Notes: generated by a model not told the origin, from the sequence alone. A DNA stretch of 64,000 bases from Eulemur rufifrons (GCF_041146395.1 NC_091010.1:52038001-52102000); one strand, 5' to 3'. Shown: positions 11,766-23,825, counted from the first letter of the stretch. Program-made: numbers and translations.

Positions 11766-13870
11766 GCAATTATTTTTAAATCAATTTACAAAACACACGT
11801 GTAGAATGCAAATAAGTATGGATATATTGATCACTATTTGTAAATAAATAAAATTATATTCCAAAACCATAACTTAAATTATGCTTCCAGAGGATACTAG
11901 TAACACAAAATGTGCTGACAACGTCCTTATTTATAAATGTGCTCTGTGGGTAGAACCACTCCTTGACTGTACAGGATTTTTGTAGAACACATTAGCACAG
12001 ACAGAATCCCCACTCCACTCCATTCCAAAGAGACAAATAGCTTCCTATCTCTGAGAGCCTGGTTCCAGACGTATCACGTACATAATAAGAAAAGTAAAAA
12101 ATGATTAACATTTGAAAATCCCATCACAGTTGCAGACACGGCTTTAGTCCTGTGGTACGATGTATTGTCAGCCCTTCAGTAATCTGATACTAGTTATTTC
12201 TCATGGTTTAGGTACATAGAAGTCTGTGTGGTAAAGGAGTTAGCAGGGAAAATAGAGCAAAAAAGGTCCAAAAGTGCAGTATCTGTTGTCTAGCCATTTG
12301 GAAGGTAAAGTTTATAAGTTACTTTGTATAAATAGAAATCGTTTTATGTTAATCTGTAATTAGAGAAACGGTCAGTCATCTACCCAGACAAAACCAATTA
12401 ACAAAAGATATAATAAATATAAATACAAAATATGTAATGAATTGCCTGACATATAGATTACAACATGGTCTCAATGTGGGCAATATCATCTACAAAGGGG
12501 TACAAATTGGTTCCTGGGGATGAAAAAAATGTAGAAATTACAATGGGTTGTGACTTTTCAAAGGGTCAAAGTGTATCAGCAGATATATAGTATATCCACG
12601 GTATTAAAAATCATGTTAGGGATGCCAGTTAGAAAAAAAGTGTCTAAAAATGCTCATTACAGGGGACAATAAAGAAATAAATGGTGAGAAACACTGTACT
12701 ATATCCAACATATAGAAATTGTGTGGCAGTGGCGATGATGTTTATAATAACAGCTCAAGTGTCAGCAACCCATGTGCAGCTAAATGAAGAGAAACAGTGG
12801 ATCAAACACACTTCCAGGTGAACATAATATAGTAAATATAAGCATACTGTGGAAGTATTAGGGCAAAATGTTGAAGATATGAGGTGTTGAATCTATGAGA
12901 AAACTTAAAGAAATAGGTAAGATTTTCTCTAAGAAAGTAACAATTAGGCATAAATCTTAGCATAGGCCTCTCCATGACCATTCCCCCATGTGAACAACTT
13001 AAAAGAAATTGAAGAATTTCTTCACATAGTGTTGGAATAAGGTCAAAGGAAGATATTAAGACTGCTTTCCATGTGGTCTTTCTGGAAAGTAATCCAGAGT
13101 TGATAAAATATATAAAACAGGATGAGATAAAACCCCACCAATAAATACACTCTAATTTAGAAAGACAAAGGCAAGAGGGTAGGCATGGATAAGACAGGAG
13201 TGTGTATATGGAAGGCTATTTACTGCAACTGGTCAGCATTGTGTAAAAGCATCTGCATAGAAGGACAGAGGGGTATGGAGGCAGGATGTATACTAGTAAA
13301 GTGGAAATGTTGTCTAAAATATCTGGTGAAAGAGGCTAGACAAAATCACATGACATGCAGAAAATAGGTGCCAGATATATCAAGTTCACCAAACTCCGGG
13401 TTTGGTGTGACCTCTTGATGTGAATGGCTATAACTGCAGCTCCTTCTTCTTCTCCAGCCTTCTGAGCCCCCAAATAACTGAGCTGACAGTAAAACTTACA
13501 TCAACTCTCCATCTATCTCCAACAACACACATGTAGACAATAGGGGAACTTAAAGAGATTATTTTTAAAAGCTTGACTGTGCAAATTAAAGGATCTCATA
13601 AATTCCTACTCAAACAATTATGAATTAGCAGGCATAAACACACGGTGGAATGAATGAAACATTCTGCACCAAATAAATAAATAAATAAATAAATCAACCC
13701 TAAAACTTGGCACTTAAAATTCAAAGGAAGAGTTAATTTGGAACAAAGATGTATTACAGGAAGCAAAAAACAATTAAGAATAAAGTCATATTAGGATCAA
13801 TGAGAGTGCTATAGGGTGATGTTATAGGATAATTATAATCCTGATAATTATAATCACTGATCTTATCCTC
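11766..13870. other. Unassigned 2.1-kb interval
   Basis: No gene recognised. Around 12600-12696 the ending 'gagaaacactg' resembles the right end of a hAT element, but no matching left end is visible. An (AAAT)n tract is at 13671-13694. Confidence 0.45.
13671..13694 (+). repeat. Simple repeat (AAAT)n
   Basis: Six uninterrupted aaat units. Confidence 0.95.
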
Positions 13871-15210
13871 TGTTATCTCCACTCTGCTATGGAGCTCATT
13901 CAGCATTTTTTAAAATTCCAGCTGTTATAATTTTCATTTATATAATTTCCATTTGGTTCTTCTGTGTAATTTCTATTTCTTTCTGATATTTTCTATTTTC
14001 TCACTTGCTTCAAGAGAATCTGTAATTTCTTGTTGAAGCGTGTTTATAATGACTGCTTTAAAATGCTTGTGAGAGAATTCTAATATCTGATTCATCTCAG
14101 TGTTGGCATCTGTTCATTGCCATTTCTCATTCAGATTTTGATTTTCCGGATTCTTGTTATTATGAGTAATTTTGCTTGTGTTCTGGACATTTTGGGGATT
14201 ATATTATGATGCTATGGCTCCTATTTAATATTCTTTATTTAACAGGCAAACCCTCTGTTGAGATGTAGTATGAGCACTGGGTGGGTGTGTATGTTTAAGC
14301 TCCTACTGGGGCCTGCTGACACCACCCCAGTAAAAATCAAGTGCTAACTCACACAGCCACATTGCTGGTGGGTGGGGTGGAGGTTCTGCTTCCCTTTAGT
14401 CTTGCTGATGTCTTCCTAGTGAAAGTGGGACATTAATTTACACCATCTCATTGTGTCTGAATGAGGACTGACTTACACTGCTTTGATACTTCAGCATGAA
14501 GACAGAAGTTCAGTTTCCTGATGGCTGCCACTAATATTAGATGAAGGGCTATAGGGAATGCAGTGGCAACTAATCCACTTTCCACCACCTCCTTGTACCT
14601 GGTGATGCCAGTGCAACCACCCACCAGGTCCTGCTCACATGGCCGTACAGGAGCAGAGTGCCAAATACTCCTACTCTATACTTCCTGATTCAGTCTCATT
14701 CTGCTGGGAAGGTGGGGAGGCTCAGCTACCCACTGGCCCCACAGATAGCAGGGATGAAAATAATGTGAAGGGCTGGAGAACCTCAACTCACACCTTCTTG
14801 TTAGTCTCATTGATGTGGATTGGAATGGAAGACCAGCTCCCTGCTCAGTCCCACTGAAGCCGCAGTAGTGAAGGTACAATTTTCTCATTGGTGTTGGGTT
14901 ATAGTAGGGCAGATGTCACAAAGTGTTCTGTTTTTAGGTCACCCTTTCCTTGGTTCTTTGGCTAAGGGAAAAACGGCTCTTCTTGGAGCATTTTTATTTC
15001 TGTGTCTTGGCAATTCTGGGTTGGGGGCTTCTGGAGTGACTTGTTAGGGATCTGTGGGAGGCAGGAAGGAAACCCAGAGAGCTCACTGCCACGTCATTGC
15101 TCGACTCCACGTTCTTTCCGTCTTTAAGAATCTTCCTATGCTTATTTGTATTAAGTCCAGGGTGTTTTGTTGTAAGAGGGAGGACATGAGAAGAATATAG
15201 TTACTCTAAG
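13871..15210. mobile_element. Ancient repeat, probably L1M 5' region
   Basis: A run of words such as 'aatttcttgttgaagcgtg', 'taatatctgattcatctc', 'gtgttggcatctgttcattg', 'tggacattttggggattata' and repeated 'ctgctgacaccacccc'-like GC-richer stretches matches a high-copy sequence I associate with 5' regions of old mammalian L1 (L1M). The family and strand are uncertain. Several small open frames at 14639-15047 lie in it and are not genes. Confidence 0.5.
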
Positions 15211-15289
15211 TTTGCCTGAACTAAAAGGTGGTAGAAAATCGATAGACAACAGTTTATAAATATATGCCAACCATGTTAATTTATTCTTT

Positions 15290-15765
15290 CACACTGTGAT
15301 TCCTTAGGAATTTTCCCTAAGGAAACTCGGAAATTGGAGGGAAACCATGTTATATTATTTTTATATGTTCCTAGTAGCACTATTTATAAAATCAAAAAAG
15401 TTTAAATTATATTAATTTATAAACATATAAATATAAATTTCCAACAATAAGGGACACTTAAATAATGATACATTTATACAAAATAACAATGCAGTCCTAT
15501 TTTATAAAAATGTATAGATATGGAAATAATTTAGCATGTATTAATAGAAAAGAAGTAGGTTACCAATGATATGTACAATACAAAATAAAATAAATAATTA
15601 ATGCAATTAGAAAGCTCAGCAGGACACTCATCATTATGTTAATTGACATCATCTTTGGGTGACCTGAGTATCAGTGATTTCTTTGTGTTTTTCACTTCCT
15701 TTTACCAAATTTTTAACAGTGAAATGTGAACTTACATTTGTTTCTAAACTCCAAATAACAATGAT
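15290..15765 (+). mobile_element. Old L1 (L1M) ORF2 end and 3' UTR
   Basis: The order of words follows the end of L1M ORF2 and its 3' UTR: 'aggaattttccctaaggaaa', 'gtagcactatttataaaatc', 'aacaataagggacacttaa', 'acatttatacaaaataacaa', 'ggttaccaatgatatgtac', then UTR words 'catctttgggtgacctgag' and 'accaaatttttaacagtg'. All reading frames are destroyed. Confidence 0.7.
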
Positions 15766-15859
15766 AATAGCCTATGATACATTTATAGGCAATGGAGTAA
15801 AGAGATTTTAACCAGATATAAATAAAGCAATCTGAATCAGTAAAAAATAATAATTTGTA

Positions 15860-15995
15860 TAACTTGATCTTTATCTAGCTGTGTTATCTTGGTTAAGACA
15901 CTTTACCATCAAAACCTTAATTTCCTCACTTATTACCATTGAATAGTCTAATCTTTGGATGAATGTTGTAAACCGTTTTAATGTAAGCACACTTA
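15860..15995 (+). mobile_element. MIR SINE fragment
   Basis: Shows the MIR middle: 'ctagctgtgttatcttgg-taagacactt', 'cttaatttcctcact', then a 'ttggatgaatgttgtaaacc' core. Diverged and partial. Confidence 0.6.
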
Positions 15996-16164
15996 GATAC
16001 TTCCCATACATAGCGTGTATTGATTTTTCAGCACAGTGTCCTACTGGGTTTTCCCTCGTTGAGTTTCCAGACTGACTGAAGCAGAGTACACACCCAGAGA
16101 AATACAATTAAAAGAAAACAACCACTAAGAACAAATCATTCATAGGCTTCCCAACCAATCAAAC

Positions 16165-17262
16165 AATGTATGAAATCACATCCCTTTTCTACTTAAAACA
16201 CTTCAATTTCTTTCCAATATACTTAGAATTAAAGCTTATTATCAAGGTCTATTGGCTGCTGCAAAAATTTCCAACTCCAATCAGTGCCAATTTCCCCACT
16301 CAATTCTTATGCTCCATCCATACTAACGTACTAATTCCTAAATTTTTCTGACTCCAGAATCTTTGCATTTGATGTTCTCTGTGCCTAAAACTTTTCCCTC
16401 AACTATTCATGCAACTGGTCTCAATATCACATTCTCAGAAACGCCTTCCCAGATCACCCTGTCTAAAGTATCACTTCTCATACACGTGCACCCATATATC
16501 ACACACACACCATAAGCTAAAATTGGTTTATTTGTGTATGTATTACCTCTCTCACCTCTGGCATGTATCTCTGAGGCAGGACTTTATCTGCGGTTTGCTC
16601 TAACTGCTGTATCCCTGGCACTTAGAACCATGTTTGTTGCATGATAGGATATATTAGTTATTTATTGCTGCAATACAATCATACCACAAACTTCATAGCT
16701 TAAAACAGTACATATTTATTATCTCACAGTTTCTGTGGCTCAGGAGTCCAGATAAACCTTAGCCGGGTCAAAAGCCTTCAGCCTTTAGTCAAAGTGCATG
16801 CCAGAGCTATGGTCTTATCTGAGACTCATTAGGGAAGGGTGTACTTCCTAGCTCACTCATGTTGGTAGAATTCAGTTCCTTGAAGCTATAAGAAAGAGTG
16901 CCCCAGTTTCTTGCTGACTGTTGGCTGGAAGTCTCTTTAAGTTCTAGGGGTTGTCCACAGTTCCTTGACATGTCAGATTCCCCCAAATGTTCACTTGCTT
17001 CCTCACAGCCAGCTAGAAAGAGAGAGATTCAGCCAGATGGACATCTTATGAGACAGGATCACATGATCACACAATTGTGTACATCCCATCACCTTTGCCA
17101 TATCTATTGATTAGAAGCAAGTTACAGGCTCTGCCCACACTTGGAGCAAAGGGATTACAGAAGGACATGAGCACCAGGAAGGGAAGATCATGAGGGCCAC
17201 CTTAATGTCTGCTTGCCACTTAGGGGCAGAGTCAATATTTATTGAATAAATTGAATTAATGG
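16165..17262 (+). mobile_element. L2 LINE 3' end, split by an LTR
   Basis: 16165-16648 follows L2: 'cttcaatttctttccaat', 'gaattaaagcttattatc', 'ctttgcatttgatgttctctg', 'cttcccagatcaccctgtct', 'gaggcaggactttatctg', 'tgctgtatccctggcactta'. The L2 tail resumes after the LTR at about 17220-17262 with 'gagtcaatatttattgaataa'. The L2 is therefore older than the intervening MLT1 LTR. Confidence 0.85.
16649..17219 (-). mobile_element. MLT1-type LTR nested in L2
   Basis: Antisense MLT1 landmarks run the full length: 'tattagttatttattgctgc', 'catagcttaaaacagtacat', 'ctgtggctcaggagtcc', 'ttgctgactgttggctgga', 'cacctttgccatatctattg', 'gattagaagcaagttac', 'gagggccaccttaa'. The flanks both read (a/t)tagg, a plausible 5-bp target duplication. 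It interrupts the L2 3' end. Confidence 0.9.
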
Positions 17263-18034
17263 TTATCCAAAGAATTCTGGCATTAACCAAATTATTCCTC
17301 AAATGGAAAAGTAAAATGTGGTAAGAAGTTTTCTATCTATTACATGCTAAGCCTGGGGAGGGAAGGGAGAGAGGAGAGGCATAAAATAAAACATATTAGA
17401 ACTGAGGTTTGACTGATAAAAATTATATTTCCTTACATATTTATCTGCATTAGTTACCTAATTTAATCCAAAGATGGAAAGTGATAGATTGAATAACTAA
17501 GGTAGTTTGTAAGGGCTTCTGAGGATTTTCTTCAGTTCCCATTATCTCTGAACACATCTGTCAACGTTCCTGATTTCTTTTAGATGAGGTAGAAAGACCT
17601 CTGACATTTCAAATGCATCACCTTAATCAAATTCCCCTTATCCAGAATGATTTCAGAGAATGTATTACAGGCATAAGGAAAGTCATGAATGTCTAACATT
17701 TCATGCACAATAGACCAATTTAAAGGTAGAGGAAGGGAGGAAAACAAGAGGCCAGAGGTTTCAGATCAGGTGCCTTTATGTTCCTCATGGTACAGGCAGA
17801 AAATTGTCCATATATGCTTTGGAGCAAAGGAAAGCATAAATCTATTCAGGCATTTAGCATCAACTCTTTGAGTGACATATTTCAGTTTTTGTCACGTTTT
17901 AATGACAAGCCCAAAATTATTTGGGACATAGAAGAAGCTTTGTGCATGAAACCTTTCACTGGATAGAATATATGCGTCTGCATGTCTTCCTAGACCCCAA
18001 ATTGTCACGTTCGGGTGATTGGAATGCAGGTATC
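17263..18034. other. Unassigned sequence
   Basis: No gene or clear repeat recognised. Two overlapping 60-codon frames near 17689-17966 have no recognisable motif. Confidence 0.45.
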
Positions 18035-18160
18035 TGGGCTGAGGATTTCTAATTCATTAAATGTGTGACTTCAGGAAAAGAAATCTCTTAACTCCTTTAG
18101 ATTCCAATTTCTCTTGGTGTTAAATGAGAACACAGTTACGTATCTGCCATTTCCACAGTA
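18035..18160 (+). mobile_element. MIR SINE fragment
   Basis: Contains 'tgtgacttcaggaaa-agaaatctcttaa', 'tccaatttctct' and 'ttaaatgagaac', matching the MIR middle in order with strong divergence. Confidence 0.55.
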
Positions 18161-18189
18161 AGACCACTGCTCTGTGCCACGCTCTTTTA

Positions 18190-18312
18190 GAGATATTTGG
18201 GAAGCTCGTATAAAAATACAGATTCCCTGATCTCTCTCACTGCAGATTCTTATACAGCAGGTTGGGCTGGGGACTATGCATTTTTTAAGTTTTCCCAAGA
18301 GATTATAAAATA
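18190..18312 (+). mobile_element. hAT MER5-type fragment
   Basis: Words such as 'tatttgggaagctcgta', 'aaaatacagattccctg', 'gcagattctt', 'ggttgggctggggac' and 'gcattttttaagttttccc' follow the layout of MER5-like hAT elements, with the middle preserved and both ends eroded. Confidence 0.55.
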
Positions 18313-19076
18313 GGTTTAGAATCTGGTGGTTATTAACTATACTTTTTATCTAACCAGCTATGATTTTCCTATCAGCAGAGTTCTGGTCTTCTGGGTCTTA
18401 GAAATGCTAATCAAGACATTAACCCTATTTGGAGAAGCAAGTTATTGGCTCTTGTTGCAGGAGGATTTACTGCTGAGATGGACTAGCCTCAATTTTCAAC
18501 TCTTGTCACACTTAGAGTATGTTGTGGTGGCTCAGCTTTCCTTACTATTCCACTGCCTTGACCTCTGGCCAGTCATCACCATTATTTCTATGGAGGAATG
18601 TTTTGTATGAACTTCTGCTTTACTCCATGGCTGCATGTCCCTTGTGACTTAGAGCTAATATTTTTATTCCAGTCCTGCCCTTGAGTATTCAACCTTGGCT
18701 TATTTACCTTCAATGTTGATTTACATCACATAGACAAAGAGGATGTCAAAACTCCCATTAGAAAATTTGACACTGGTAGGATCCTGGTTGCATGATAAGA
18801 GGTAGCACAGGGGCAGAAAGGTAGTCCCAGGTGCTGAAGGATTGAGTGAATGATGCAGAAATGTTAGAAAAAAAAAAAGAGAAATAGAAATCAACTTGAA
18901 ACCTACTAAAATGATGGAAACACTTTCTTGTGTGATAATGATGATGATAATGATGATGATGGTGATGATCTGAGCTGCTTTATGAAACCGGATACCCTTC
19001 AACAGCTCCTCCTTCCCTAGAGACATAAGTGTAATCTCTGTAAACAGTTATTCAAGACACGCTACATTTAGCCAAT
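18313..19076. other. Unassigned sequence with a trinucleotide tract
   Basis: No gene recognised. It contains the (ATG/ATA)n tract at 18934-18969. The 94- and 101-codon frames here carry no recognisable motif; the latter reads through the tract. Confidence 0.45.
18934..18969 (+). repeat. Simple repeat (ATG)n, interrupted
   Basis: About twelve atg/ata/gtg units in a row. Confidence 0.9.
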
Positions 19077-19081
19077 CCATC

Positions 19082-19551
19082 TGTGGTAGGCAGAATAATG
19101 TCCTCCACCCCAAAGATATTCACATCACAATCCTACAACCTGTATATATGTTACTTAATAGGAAAAGAGGACTTTGTTTATGTGATTAAGTTAGGGACCT
19201 TGGGATAGGGAGATTTGCCTGCATTATCTGGGTGTGACCTATCTAATCACGCGGGTTGTTAAAATCAGAGTAACTTTTCTGGAAAAAGCACCAGGGAGAT
19301 GGTAGCAAGAGAAGGACTGCACCTGCTGTTGCTTGCTTTGAAAATGAAGAAGGGAACCAGGAGCCAAGAAAAGCAACTGGCCTCGAGATTTTCCATTAGA
19401 GCCCCAAGGAGAAACACAGATCTGCTACTGGATTGATGTTATCCCAGTGAGGATTTCTAACCTACATAATGGTAAAAATACACACATTTGTGTCGTTTCA
19501 AGGCTTTGTGTTTCTGGTAGCTTGTTATGACAGCAATAGAAAAATAATACA
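19082..19551 (+). mobile_element. MLT1-type solo LTR with intact target duplication
   Basis: The LTR starts TGTGGTAGGCAGAATAATG and ends with ataataca, matching the TG...CA ends of MaLR LTRs. Internal MLT1 words include 'caaagatattcacatc', 'atgtgattaagttaggg', 'cattatctgggtgtgacc' and 'ttatgacagcaatag'. The 5 bases before (19077-19081) and after (19552-19556) are both 'ccatc', a perfect target duplication. Its 470 bases appear complete, so this is a solo LTR formed by recombination. Confidence 0.92.
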
Positions 19552-19559
19552 CCATCCAA

Positions 19560-19745
19560 TAAAATCTTCATTTCCCCAGAAACTTTTTCTCCAGCTGAAC
19601 TAGCTCACACACTATGTCCCCCCTGTCCCCCAAATATTTTGCCCACAATTTTACCACTTGTGAGTTCTTCCCTCTTTCTCTATATCTGATCCTACATTTT
19701 CTTTAAGGTCCAGGCAAAATCCTATCTTCTCTATTAAGCTTGTTT
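19560..19745 (+). mobile_element. L2 LINE fragment
   Basis: Words such as 'ccagctgaactagctcac', 'tgtgagttcttccctctt' and 'ggtccaggcaaaatcctat' run in L2 3'-end order. Short and diverged. Confidence 0.5.
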
Positions 19746-19784
19746 GTGTCACATCAAAGGCCGTGTGCCTGGAGGCACTGTCGT

Positions 19785-19912
19785 AACTGGGGGAAGGTGC
19801 TCCTGGCACTTAGCGGCCAGGACCCAAGAATGCTGCAAAGCATCCTACAACGCACAGTAGGATTTACCCAGCCCCAAATGCAATAATGTGGAAGCTGGCA
19901 AACCGTGTTCTA
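19785..19912 (+). mobile_element. MER20-type hAT element, partial
   Basis: Contains 'aactgggggaaggtgctcct-ggcac', 'ggccaggacccaagaatgctg', 'aaagcatcctacaacgcaca' and 'gcaataatgtggaagctgg', the characteristic order of MER20. The left end is eroded. Confidence 0.8.
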
Positions 19913-20859
19913 GGAAAACTGACTCCAGCCTAAAAAGAAATATTTACTGGTGAAATAAAAGTGAGAGAGCTTCTTAACAGATTTTTGAAATGACAGTTAA
20001 TTGTGAAGAAAATGAACAATTTTACTTATTAACATCTACTGTTTAAAGATATGAAGGCTGGCTATCAAGTAACTAGCACAAACTTTTAGGTAGACAAATT
20101 GTAAATATTTAGGCGGTAGGAATCATTCCATGGCAGATCACACCGAAAGGAAGATGGCCGGAGAGGACTGTAAGGCTCTAAGAAACGTAATTTTGATCAT
20201 GACATTGTGAAATACCTCAGTGAGGTAGGAAAAGGGCACCAGCGTGGTTGCATAAAAAGGTTTGTGATAGGCTCGAATGAGCGAGGAAATACAGAGCGTG
20301 TATAAAGAAGCGTATCTCGATAAACCATGATGATCATTGTCAGTAAAATGAAAACCACTCTATAAGAAGTATTAAGGAAATGAGAGTTCCAGAAAGAATC
20401 AATTTTTTTTAATGCTGGTTGTTGATGAATATTAACTTGAACTATTCAACCTCTACACTTTTTGCTTTCTCCAATAAAAAAAAGATACACAATTATTTAT
20501 GATAAATGATTGCAGAAATCCAATGTAAGCGAAAAACTGAGACAGACTGTATCAATCCTAGGCTCAGCCTTAGAAGGTCAGCATGCTCAGATGCTGAAGG
20601 AAATAATTATCTCAGCTACATTCATGTTCTTAGAAGAATCGGATAGAATGGGAATGATACAAAGCAATCGGAGATGGGCATATAAGTGTCTTTTCAAGTC
20701 TCAAAATGAAGAAGGTAGATTTTACAAACTTGTGACTGGCAAGATTTCTACAATTTTTAGGAAGGTCTTCTAGAATGATGTTACAATGGAATGGTTTGTG
20801 AGTTTTAAAAAGCAGAATTGTGTTTATTAAAAACATGAGTAATTGAAACAAGCAGTATC
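19913..20859. other. Unexplained segment, locally CpG-rich
   Basis: Between 20110 and 20340 about ten CpG dinucleotides occur in roughly 230 AT-rich bases, far denser than the surroundings. An 87-codon plus-strand frame (20510-20773) follows. I recognise no known family. Possibilities are a less decayed insertion, part of the LINE-like relic just downstream, or constrained sequence. Confidence 0.35.
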
Positions 20860-21240
20860 AAACTGTTCCATTGCTTTTGTAGAGTTGAAAAACGGCTAAG
20901 TCAGACTGATGATATAGTGGGATTGCAGCAAAGCATTTTAAAATCCTTTCTTGATAGCTGTATAAAAAGTATTAAAATAAATTTAAGAGACTAGTAAAAT
21001 TTAGCTGATTCATAATTGATTGAAGTACCAAGCACAAAGAGTAGCAACTAATAAATTGATTCCCTGCAGGGTTTGGTCCCTAGTCTGCCCTGATCAATAT
21101 TTTTATCAGTGACTTTCCTGGAGATGTGAGAGGCTATATTTACCAGATTTACAGTGACATGAACCTGAGAGTGTTGCTGAATAAAATACATAGAAGAATC
21201 AAGAATTCAAATTAACTAGCTGGCATTATAGGGAAAATAA
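20860..21240 (+). mobile_element. Possible ancient LINE-like reverse-transcriptase relic
   Basis: Around 21090-21160 one frame gives a short stretch resembling IF-I-DFPGDV-GYI, like the block before the FADD motif of CR1-like reverse transcriptases, and nearby bases fit a 'kssn' type upstream block. All frames are broken and the similarity is weak, so the family is not assigned. Confidence 0.3.
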
Positions 21241-21254
21241 TAAATATTCATAGA

Positions 21255-21395
21255 TTCATAATATATTAGAGTTGGAGGAAATTTTAGTCCAAATCTTCCT
21301 TTTGTAGGCCAGGAAACTATGATATAGGGTGTTAACTTTATGTAGCTCCCATATCAGTTTACAGGAAGGTAGCAAACCTATGCATTTACAAAAAG
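21255..21395 (-). mobile_element. MIR-like SINE fragment
   Basis: Has 'agagttggaggaaattttag', 'tccaaatcttcc' and 'ggccaggaaactatgatatag', matching the antisense layout of MIR-like sequences ('gaggaaactgag'). Confidence 0.45.
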
Positions 21396-22269
21396 GTAAA
21401 TATGAAGTTACAGAGCTGATTATCTCAAGCAATTAATATTTAATAGCAGTTAATATTTAAACTTCAATAAATTATAGCACTTGCAAAAGAGGAAGCAACA
21501 AACAAAACAAATTATCAAAAAGCCGTCCTATTTTGAATTAATAAAGTTATAGTTACTGATGACAAGGAGGTAACCAGTTCCAGATTTCTGTCCCTTACTT
21601 TCAGTATATTTACAGAGTATAATATTTATAGACACTAAAAAGCAAAATATATTTCTCTTTGAGGTTTTGTTTCTGAAAAAAAATGACCTACGTGGGACTG
21701 ACCAAACACATAAAGAATGCCTTTATAAGGAAAACAGATGTGCTAGAAAAATAAAATAAGAAAAATAAAATTTAAGTGGCTGAAATATTTACTATATAAA
21801 TGAAAAGATACTATGTAATTCTAACTTTCTTGGTAAAGTCAATTAGGCTGTGCACTAGCATAGGGACTTGCTCTTACTATCAAATAAAGTCCAATCAGAT
21901 GACAGTGCTAGTTGATTTGTGTCAATGTGTGTCCCATTGCTTTGAAATACACACATATACACACACATACACACACACACAAAGTTATACGATGTAATCA
22001 TAAGGACAACAGAAAGCATTGGTTATAGCCTCACTCAAAGGAATGATTGTCACTTTTATGGCTATTCCAGAAAAATCTCAAACTGAAGAAAACTCAATCT
22101 GAGAACCTATGGGGGTTGGAAAATAGAATCCGTATTACCAGTTCACGGGATTAGGATTGAAGGGATTTGAATATTAAGGACAAGGATGGTTTTATCTGCT
22201 GGTATAATTAAATATTTATTGCAATTGTACCAGTCTCAAACTTGATACAATTAATTAAATCACTCATTC
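21396..22269. other. Unassigned sequence with a CA microsatellite
   Basis: No gene recognised. The only clear feature is an interrupted (CA)n tract at 21949-21981. Confidence 0.5.
21949..21981 (+). repeat. Microsatellite (CA)n, interrupted
   Basis: Alternating ac units with a few ata interruptions. Confidence 0.95.
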
Positions 22270-22400
22270 CTTTCTTTCTGTCTTCATTAAACAAATTTTT
22301 TGCTGAATGTCAAGCACAGTGATAAGAGCTGGAGATGCAAAGATAAATGAAATTCAAACTTTGCAGCCAAGGATTAGTTTTTAGGAGGCATGTAAATCTC
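22270..22400 (-). mobile_element. L2 LINE fragment
   Basis: Antisense L2 order: 'tgctgaatgtcaagcacagtg', 'aagagctggagatgcaaaga', 'tttgcagccaaggatt'. Partial. Confidence 0.55.
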
Positions 22401-22620
22401 CACCAACATTTTGCAATGAAGCATTATATATGATATGAGAATCAATTCTTTTAGGTAAATGGGGATATGATGGAGAAAGGGATAAACAGATTAATGGAGT
22501 AAAAAAAAGGGTTTACTAAGGAAAGAGGAACCTAGCTATTAATAATCTCAGAAACTTATTCTGAGTTTTATAGAACTCTCTTCTTAGAACAGAAGAGCTG
22601 AGTAGACATTTTTCCTGGTA
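22401..22620. other. Unassigned sequence
   Basis: Nothing recognised beyond a short A-rich run. Confidence 0.5.
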
Positions 22621-22949
22621 CAGTCAGCCCTCTGTATCCATGGGTTCAGTATCCATGGACTCAACCGTGAATCAAAAATATTCATTAAAAATTGCCTCTC
22701 TACTGGCCATCCACAGATTTTTTGTCTTGTTATTTCTCCCTGAATAATATAGTATAACAGCTGTTTACATAGCATTTACATTGTATTGGGGATTTTAAGT
22801 GATCTAGAGATGATTTAAAGTGTATAGGAGGATGTGCCTAGGTTATATGCAAATACCACACCATTTCATACCAGGGATTTGAACGTCTGAGGACTGGTAT
22901 CCCTGGGAGGTCCTAGAATTAATCCTCCATGGTTACTGAGGGATGACTG
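22621..22949 (-). mobile_element. MER2 (Tigger-derived DNA transposon)
   Basis: The element begins 'cagtcagccctctgtatcca' and ends 'ttactgagggatgactg', imperfect inverted termini of MER2. Internal words 'agcatttacattgtattggg', 'gtgatctagagatgattta' and 'aggttatatgcaaatacc' match the MER2 interior in reverse orientation. A TA precedes the left end; the right-hand TA is mutated. It encodes no protein. Confidence 0.92.
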
Positions 22950-23825
22950 CACTGGAATATTAGTTGTTAATCTGTAACTGAGTTTCTATTAGGTGGAGCC
23001 ACAGCCAGAAAATGTAGAAATACCCAAATTCTATCCCAGAATACATCCTCACCCTTAAATTTCTCAAGATACATAAGCAAGAAATAATGGTATCACAAAG
23101 TTGAATAGCAGTGTATTATGGTCCCCACATTCCAAGTGTCATTCTAGCCCTGCATAGGAGTTTCCCTTTCCCCATTGAACTGAAACATTAATCTCAGCTA
23201 TTGCTGCACTCTGGCTGAACACTTGGATAAATAGCCACAGAAGGAGAGAGATAAGGGGGGTGGGTGTGAAAGTCAGGTCCACTCCTGGAACTGGATCATC
23301 TTGGCACTCAGATTGACAGAGAACACAGAGCTTGAGAAGGGCAGCTATATCTATGTACAATAATTACACCTATGCAAAAGTCAGACAAGTTTATAGCAAC
23401 TTTTTCTTGCATAAACTGGGTGGGTATGAGGACAAGTGAGAAGTAAGGGAGCTATCTCTGGAAATCCTTCCGTTGAGGAGAACAGTGACGGATAGAAGGA
23501 TGTTACTCTATCAATAGAGAATGCAACTTGGAGGTGCCTTCCATTTACCCTTCGTTCTACAATGTACTTGCATATTACAGTCTACAAAGTAGACATAGAA
23601 AGAATTCCCCACCTATTTCTGATCTTCAAGAACAGCACGTGGTAAAATAGCAGTTCCTGATATTATGCTATTTATAAAACAGACTTCAAAAAATTAAATG
23701 GCACTCATCACAAAATTGTCTGCTTTTAAAATGTTTTCAAGTAAGGCCATTAATGAAACAATGACAGCAACAGTAATAAGCCCTACCAAGTATCATCATA
23801 TTTCACAAAATAAATAATAATTTTA
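22950..23825. other. Unassigned sequence
   Basis: No recognisable repeat or gene. Minus-strand frames of 61-73 codons have no recognisable motif. Confidence 0.45.

Noticed and set aside
12600..12696. hAT element right end
   Set aside because: Only the terminal word resembles a hAT end; no left end or 8-bp target duplication was found.
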